9,377 nt of DNA from Fimbriimonadales bacterium. GTDB taxonomy: Bacteria > Armatimonadota > Fimbriimonadia > Fimbriimonadales > ATM1. Under the pieces are notes generated by a model that ran no database searches, was not told the origin of the DNA, and worked only from the letters and a program-made list of their open reading frames with translations. Of the stretch, positions 6,283 through 9,377 are shown in pieces. The stretch spans positions 1-9,377 of the forward strand of contig JAICGT010000024.1 in NCBI GenBank assembly GCA_025922995.1, written 5' to 3'. Position 1 is the stretch's first letter. Each line of letters starts with the position of its first letter. The position numbers and the translations under genes are program-made.

Positions 6283-6335
6283 CGGTGATTGTCTCCGCGC
6301 TCGCTCAGGCAAGCGCATAGGCACGCCAAGAGCAT
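6279..6335 (-). CDS. Possible 18-codon leader ORF before rpmJ
   Basis: Within the rpmJ leader an ATG at 6335 opens a frame of 18 residues ([18 protein letters not shown]). Its TGA overlaps the rpmJ ATG as ATGA (6282-6279). The overlap is what one would expect from a coupled leader peptide, and three cysteines/four leucines near the start are notable. However AGAGG lies directly against the ATG with no spacer, which is poor for ribosome binding, and a frame this short can arise by chance. No known leader peptide is recognised. Confidence 0.2.
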   Translation of the reverse strand: MLLACLCACLSERGDNHR

Positions 6336-6354
6336 CCTCTGGGCGCGAACGGCG

Positions 6355-6386
6355 ATTATACCCTCAGCGCCCGCTCAGTTTGTCAA
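6355..6386 (-). promoter_or_regulatory. Promoter of the rpmJ-rpsI operon, consensus hexamers 20 nt apart
   Basis: On the minus strand TTGACA (6386-6381) is followed 20 nt later by TATAAT (6360-6355). Both hexamers match the housekeeping sigma consensus perfectly in otherwise GC-rich DNA. A start of transcription near 6348 would give a leader of about 65 nt before rpmJ. The 20-nt spacer is longer than the usual 16-18, so the true -35 may be a less perfect hexamer nearer the -10. The -10 is the firmer part. It lies 49-80 nt after the upstream gene, a good place for the operon promoter. Confidence 0.65.
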
Positions 6387-6405
6387 CGTCTCGCGCACTG
6401 CCGCG

Positions 6406-6425
6406 CGGCGAAACCGGCATCGCCG
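6406..6425 (-). terminator. Weak hairpin after the propeller/prepilin-like gene
   Basis: CGGCGA (6406-6411) and TCGCCG (6420-6425) form a 6-bp stem with an 8-nt loop, 10 nt past the stop of the upstream gene and 20 nt before the -35 hexamer of the ribosomal operon. No T-run follows, so it is at best a Rho-assisted terminator or pause. Some readthrough from the envelope cluster into the ribosomal operon is therefore possible. Confidence 0.2.
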
Positions 6426-6434
6426 TTCGGTCGC

Positions 6435-7700
6435 TTACCGATCCGGCACGAAGGCAACGTGGCCGTCTTGATACAAGACCGCCCTGCCTCCCGGACAAAG
6501 TATAAATCCCGCCTCGGTCGAAGCCGGCGAGCTGCTCCGCACGGTTAAACCGTGATAAACGAAACCCTTCAACATATTCGATCGTCGCGTCCCTGAGACC
6601 GGATCTGCGGAAAATGGGTCCAACGCACCCGTTTCCAGCTGGCCCTTGTCCGGGAACGTGTTCTTGTGGCTGCCCGCATACATCTGCAGCGCTCTGCCGA
6701 TCTCAGCGAGCCTCTTCATGATTTCGGCGCGCTGCTCGGCGTCTAATCGCTTTTGATACGCTTCCTTTGAAATCTGCACGATTGGCCGCACAAAGCTCAT
6801 CGTCTCGCCCATGACATAGAGGATGCCGAGGTCGTTCTCACCGAAGATCGCCTCGACACCCGGCGCCACGATGATGTTCTCCTTGCCGCCTCTAAGGCGC
6901 GCGAGCAAGAGCGGAACCTCTGGGCCACCTGGAACCAGCACCTTGGTCTGATGTGAGACAAAACGCGAAGTTTCGAAGTTCTCGTCGAAGCCCGGGCCGA
7001 AGTCGGGGAGGCCGTCTACCCAAACTTCTGCGCCGCCAGGCTGCACGGTCAGGTGCTTACCCGGCGCTTTCGCTCGACTCAGGACGGCGACCCCGTCCTC
7101 CCGAAACGAGACGCCACCCGGCATCGAAAGCGGCTGTCGACGATAGACGTTGCCCGTCGGCGGAACAAAGCGAACCGATGGTGGCTGGTCCACAGAGATT
7201 GCTGCCATCTTGTTTTTATGGATCGTGAATGTAGGCTCGCCGGTCAGCGTTTCGACGACCTCTACCTTCGACGCGCTGGGCGTGACTCGCAGCACAGTAG
7301 TTGCAGAGTCGGGGCCTGTGAGGGTGACGATGGCGACATCGAAGCCTCTAAAGAACCCGCAGCCGGCCTTACTCCTGGGTCGAGTGGGGCCGCTCCACAG
7401 TTCTCGCGCGCGCCCCGTTCGAATGCTGAAAGTCGACACTTTGAACTCGGTGAGCGCGTTCGCCTGCTTGCCGGTTTCGAAGTACTCTCGGTAGGCACTC
7501 GGCGGGATCGTGGTCTGCTCCGAGACGGCAATCAGGTACTGGCCGTCGTCGGACCATGCCGATGACACCAACCGCCCTTCTGCGACCGGTACCGGAGGCA
7601 GAAACATGTATGCCTTTTCACCATCGAGCAAAACGTTGTCTGCGACCGACCCTCCTACTTGTGCGAGAGACGTTGCGGCCAGGAGTGAAGCTAATAACAT
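6435..7700 (-). CDS. Secreted propeller-like protein with prepilin-like DGHV domain at its C-terminus
   Basis: This 421-residue protein begins with a short signal peptide (MLLASLLAATSLAQ, cleavage near residue 14). Residues about 30-310 look like a beta-propeller: SSAWSDDGQYLIAVSE (46-61) is a WD40-like blade edge, followed by TFSIRTGRARELWSG, GGVSFREDGVAVLSR and similar strands. Residues about 322-421 differ: EIMKRLAEIGRALQMYAGSHKNTFPD recalls the helix after the cleavage site in prepilin-like proteins of Planctomycetota and Armatimonadota. The ending GGRAVLYQDGHVAFVPD matches their C-terminal DGHV motif. The hydrophobic prepilin N-terminus itself is absent. The ATG at 7700 has GAGGA (7709-7705) overlapping the stop of the upstream gene, so the two are cotranscribed. 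A longer reading from 7847 only crosses the upstream gene. Function is unknown; a surface or periplasmic role is inferred. Confidence 0.85.
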   Translation of the reverse strand: MLLASLLAATSLAQVGGSVADNVLLDGEKAYMFLPPVPVAEGRLVSSAWSDDGQYLIAVSEQTTIPPSAYREYFETGKQANALTEFKVSTFSIRTGRARELWSGPTRPRSKAGCGFFRGFDVAIVTLTGPDSATTVLRVTPSASKVEVVETLTGEPTFTIHKNKMAAISVDQPPSVRFVPPTGNVYRRQPLSMPGGVSFREDGVAVLSRAKAPGKHLTVQPGGAEVWVDGLPDFGPGFDENFETSRFVSHQTKVLVPGGPEVPLLLARLRGGKENIIVAPGVEAIFGENDLGILYVMGETMSFVRPIVQISKEAYQKRLDAEQRAEIMKRLAEIGRALQMYAGSHKNTFPDKGQLETGALDPFSADPVSGTRRSNMLKGFVYHGLTVRSSSPASTEAGFILCPGGRAVLYQDGHVAFVPDR

Positions 7701-7707
7701 GATTTCC

Positions 7708-8694
7708 TCAATGACTATGACGCTCAGTCTTGCGGCGGTCGTTCGCACGCGACCTGTGGCGTAAACAGAATGTTGCCGACACCGTACACAGCACGGTAAA
7801 GGTGCTGGGCTCAGGCACCGGGGGCAGAAATGCCATGCTGGACGCAAAACTCATTCCGCCGGAGCCAGGAGTCACAAATGCAGTGGCCGTGCCGCCGGTT
7901 GCCGCAGACACGCGGACGACGCCGCCATCGACTGTGTAGTAAAGAAACCCGTCCTTAAACGCCATTCCCCACGTGCTCGCCGGAGCGCCTACGTCACTGA
8001 AAACGCCCATGTACGCGCCCGTGGCGCCATCGAAGCGAACGATTCCTCCGACGAGAAAGCCGGTGATCAGCGGATTCGAAACGTAGAGGTGGTCGTCCGG
8101 GCCGAATAGGAGGTCGTTCGCGATCGCCATCGAGTCGTGTGTCGTAAAGGGCGCGAGCATCGTTCCGGTCGTACCGTCGTACCTTCGCACTTCGCCTCCT
8201 CCTCCCGGCAGGTTGATTTGGTATAGGTCTTCGTCGCTAGAGCGCCACGCCAGTCCATGGGTGTGAGCGGGACCGCCGCCCAGGCCGTGCATTCCGAGGA
8301 AAGCCCCCGTCAAGCCGTCGAACTTCCATACGGAGTCCGGCGAGAGCGTGATATGTGACATCACATACAGATGCCCATCCGGTCCGAACTCCAGGTCCTG
8401 CTCGCCTGTTAGTCCTCCAGCGCCCGGAGAGACGAACTCGCCGAGATAGGCACCCGTAGGGCTCCACTTCGTTACGTTGCTGGAGTATTCGCTGGCGACG
8501 TACACATTGCCGTCGGGTCCGACCGCGATTCCTTCCGGACCGTCGATAGGGCCAGAGGCGAAGACGCCAAGGAACGCTCCAGTGGTGCCGTCGTATCGCA
8601 ACACCTGGTCACCCAAGAGGTCGCAAACTAACAGATCGTCAGCCCACGTGCCGCTAACGACAAAGAACCCTGCCACAACCAACATTGAACGCAC
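7708..8694 (-). CDS. PEP-CTERM sorted six-bladed beta-propeller protein
   Basis: This 328-residue protein has a signal peptide (RSMLVVAGFFVVSGTWA, cut after about residue 18). Six related segments follow with a 41-49 residue period, each with a (R/K)(Y/F/W)-D/S-x-TGA-type turn: RYDGTTGAFLGVF (33), KWSPTGAYLGEF (76), KFDGLTGAFLGMH (124), RYDGTTGTMLAPF (171), RFDGATGAYMGVF (220) and RVSAATGGTATAF (261). Blades also carry GPDGNVYVAS and GPDGHLYVMS, as in NHL or SMP-30-like propellers. The C-terminus has VPEPST (293-298), a short hydrophobic stretch and a basic cluster (RHRSRANDRR): the PEP-CTERM signal recognised by exosortase and used to deliver proteins to the cell surface. The start is GTG at 8694, with GGGAGG (8707-8702) 7 nt away. 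The stop overlaps the next gene's ribosome binding site. No exosortase is in the window. Confidence 0.9.
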   Translation of the reverse strand: MRSMLVVAGFFVVSGTWADDLLVCDLLGDQVLRYDGTTGAFLGVFASGPIDGPEGIAVGPDGNVYVASEYSSNVTKWSPTGAYLGEFVSPGAGGLTGEQDLEFGPDGHLYVMSHITLSPDSVWKFDGLTGAFLGMHGLGGGPAHTHGLAWRSSDEDLYQINLPGGGGEVRRYDGTTGTMLAPFTTHDSMAIANDLLFGPDDHLYVSNPLITGFLVGGIVRFDGATGAYMGVFSDVGAPASTWGMAFKDGFLYYTVDGGVVRVSAATGGTATAFVTPGSGGMSFASSMAFLPPVPEPSTFTVLCTVSATFCLRHRSRANDRRKTERHSH

Positions 8695-8701
8695 TTCTGT
8701 G

Positions 8702-8727
8702 CCTCCCGCGGTGCTTCTTAGCGCCGC
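8702..8727 (-). other. Hairpin abutting the ribosome binding site of the PEP-CTERM gene
   Basis: On the minus strand GCGGCGCT (8727-8720) and AGCACCGC (8715-8708) pair with one mismatch around an AAGA tetraloop. The ribosome binding site GGGAGG (8707-8702) begins at the very next base. The gap to the upstream membrane-protein gene is 59 nt. No U-run follows, so it is not a standard terminator; it could modulate access to the ribosome binding site or protect a processed mRNA end. Role is inferred. Confidence 0.35.
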
Positions 8728-8753
8728 TATTCAAATGTTGTTGTGTTGGTTCG

Positions 8754-9323
8754 CTATTGTGACGGCGGTGTTATCACAATCGCCGGCCAAAGCCAGCCAA
8801 ATACACCGGCGGTAAGCAGCGCGTAGATAATCGCGTCGAGCATCGCCGTCCACAGCCGCATTCCCCGGAACCAGATCATATGTGGAACCAGCGCCAGGCC
8901 GTGGGCCATGAATGCACAGGTGCCTGCGATCCGGAAAACGTCCAGGTATTCCGGGTTGGCACCCATGAACGCGTGCCAACAAACGTAGGCGACGAACACT
9001 CCGATCACGATGTAGGCAAGCAGTGTGAGCACAAGGTTCCTGCCCATGTTCACGGGTCCGGGCCAGATGATTACCGTGCCGTTCGGGCCGCTGTTTTGCT
9101 TTTCGATGAAGGCAGGCTCTTTCATTTCCGCCATCGTGCAAAACGGGAACATGTAGTTGCCGGCGGGCGCGCCCCTCATCGCGTCGAGAACGCCCTCTTC
9201 ATTCGGCAAGCCCTTCCACTCGCTCTTGTGCCAGGGCATCACCATGTGGATGATCGCGCTGGATATCCAGACGAAACCAGCGGAGACCAAAATCGGCAGC
9301 CAAAGTTCGGATAGAAACTCCAT
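8754..9323 (-). CDS. Conserved-looking four-helix integral membrane protein, function unknown
   Basis: This 189-residue protein has four predicted membrane segments at about 6-28 (LWLPILVSAGFVWISSAIIHMVM), 95-118, 128-150 and 158-182. The loop between the first two (about 29-94) holds PWHKSEWKGLPNEEGVLDAMR, then GNYMFPFC and a GPNGTVIIWPGPVNMG stretch. Histidines lie in or next to the helices (His26, His32, His117, His141, His148), which could suggest a metal or proton role, but nothing proves it. I do not recognise a named family, although the wording of the first helix and loop looks conserved rather than random. The start at 9323 is firm: AGGAGGTG (9335-9328) is a near-complete anti-16S match, 6 nt spaced. 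It lies 59 nt upstream of the PEP-CTERM gene and may be cotranscribed with it. Confidence 0.85.
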   Translation of the reverse strand: MEFLSELWLPILVSAGFVWISSAIIHMVMPWHKSEWKGLPNEEGVLDAMRGAPAGNYMFPFCTMAEMKEPAFIEKQNSGPNGTVIIWPGPVNMGRNLVLTLLAYIVIGVFVAYVCWHAFMGANPEYLDVFRIAGTCAFMAHGLALVPHMIWFRGMRLWTAMLDAIIYALLTAGVFGWLWPAIVITPPSQ

Positions 9324-9327
9324 GGAG

Positions 9328-9335
9328 CACCTCCT
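9328..9335 (-). promoter_or_regulatory. Very strong ribosome binding site
   Basis: AGGAGGTG on the minus strand matches the 3' end of 16S rRNA over eight bases and is well placed before the ATG at 9323. It contrasts with the weak sites of several ribosomal genes here, and it fixes the start of the membrane-protein gene. The 42 bases from here to the window edge show no convincing promoter, though a weak TATTCT lies close to the edge. Confidence 0.7.
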
Positions 9336-9377
9336 GTGTCCACCGTAGAGACGACGCGTCGCCGAGAATAGATGCGG

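Noticed and set aside
7701..7847. Longer start for the propeller/prepilin-like gene
   Set aside because: It overlaps the PEP-CTERM gene in another frame and would bury a good signal peptide; the ATG at 7700 has a well-placed GAGGA.
9352..9361. 10-bp palindrome CGACGCGTCG upstream of the membrane-protein gene
   Set aside because: Short and made of GC-rich dinucleotides common in this DNA; no second copy nearby to suggest an operator.
1..9377. tRNA, CRISPR, insertion sequence, phage or defence system
   Set aside because: I looked for cloverleaf genes, regularly spaced repeats, terminal inverted repeats and transposase, nuclease or toxin motifs on both strands and saw none; coding sequence fills nearly all of the window.

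Overview
The window is a moderately GC-rich bacterial chromosomal segment. Its core is a densely packed ribosomal-protein / RNA polymerase operon on the minus strand, flanked by lineage-specific envelope genes. One gene has a PEP-CTERM sorting tail. Another ends in a prepilin-like domain with a DGHV motif. A free-standing bacterial prohibitin is also present. This mix fits Armatimonadota (Fimbriimonas-like) best, with Planctomycetota or a related soil/water phylum as alternatives. That placement is inference; no marker was searched.

Layout from left to right. 1-552 (minus): 5' part of a secreted protein that runs off the edge. 553-695: divergent regulatory region with several small inverted repeats. 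696-1598 (plus): prohibitin/SPFH membrane protein, the only plus-strand gene. 1584-1609: hairpin between the convergent prohibitin and rpsI genes. 6282 down to 1634 (minus): rpmJ-rpsM-rpsK-rpsD-rpoA-rplQ-truA-rplM-rpsI, nearly all spaced by 0-12 nt or overlapping. The exception is a 57-nt gap before rplM that holds two matching 6-bp hairpins. 6283-6434: promoter region with consensus -35 and -10 hexamers, but 20 nt apart. 9323 down to 6435 (minus): a cluster of three envelope genes (four-helix membrane protein, PEP-CTERM beta-propeller, secreted propeller-like protein with a prepilin-like C-terminal domain).

The nine-gene operon makes 30S proteins S13, S11, S4 and S9, 50S proteins L36, L17 and L13, the RNA polymerase alpha subunit, and the tRNA pseudouridine synthase TruA. 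It starts at rpmJ with its own promoter; infA, map, adk and secY, the usual upstream neighbours, are absent from the 3 kb upstream. The alpha subunit lacks the Lys/Ser residues that contact UP-element DNA in E. coli. No tRNA, rRNA, CRISPR array, insertion sequence, phage gene or recognisable defence system is visible, and no stretch above 300 bases lacks a gene. The most unusual items are the alpha C-terminal domain substitutions, the hairpin pair before rplM, and the secreted propeller/prepilin-like fusion.
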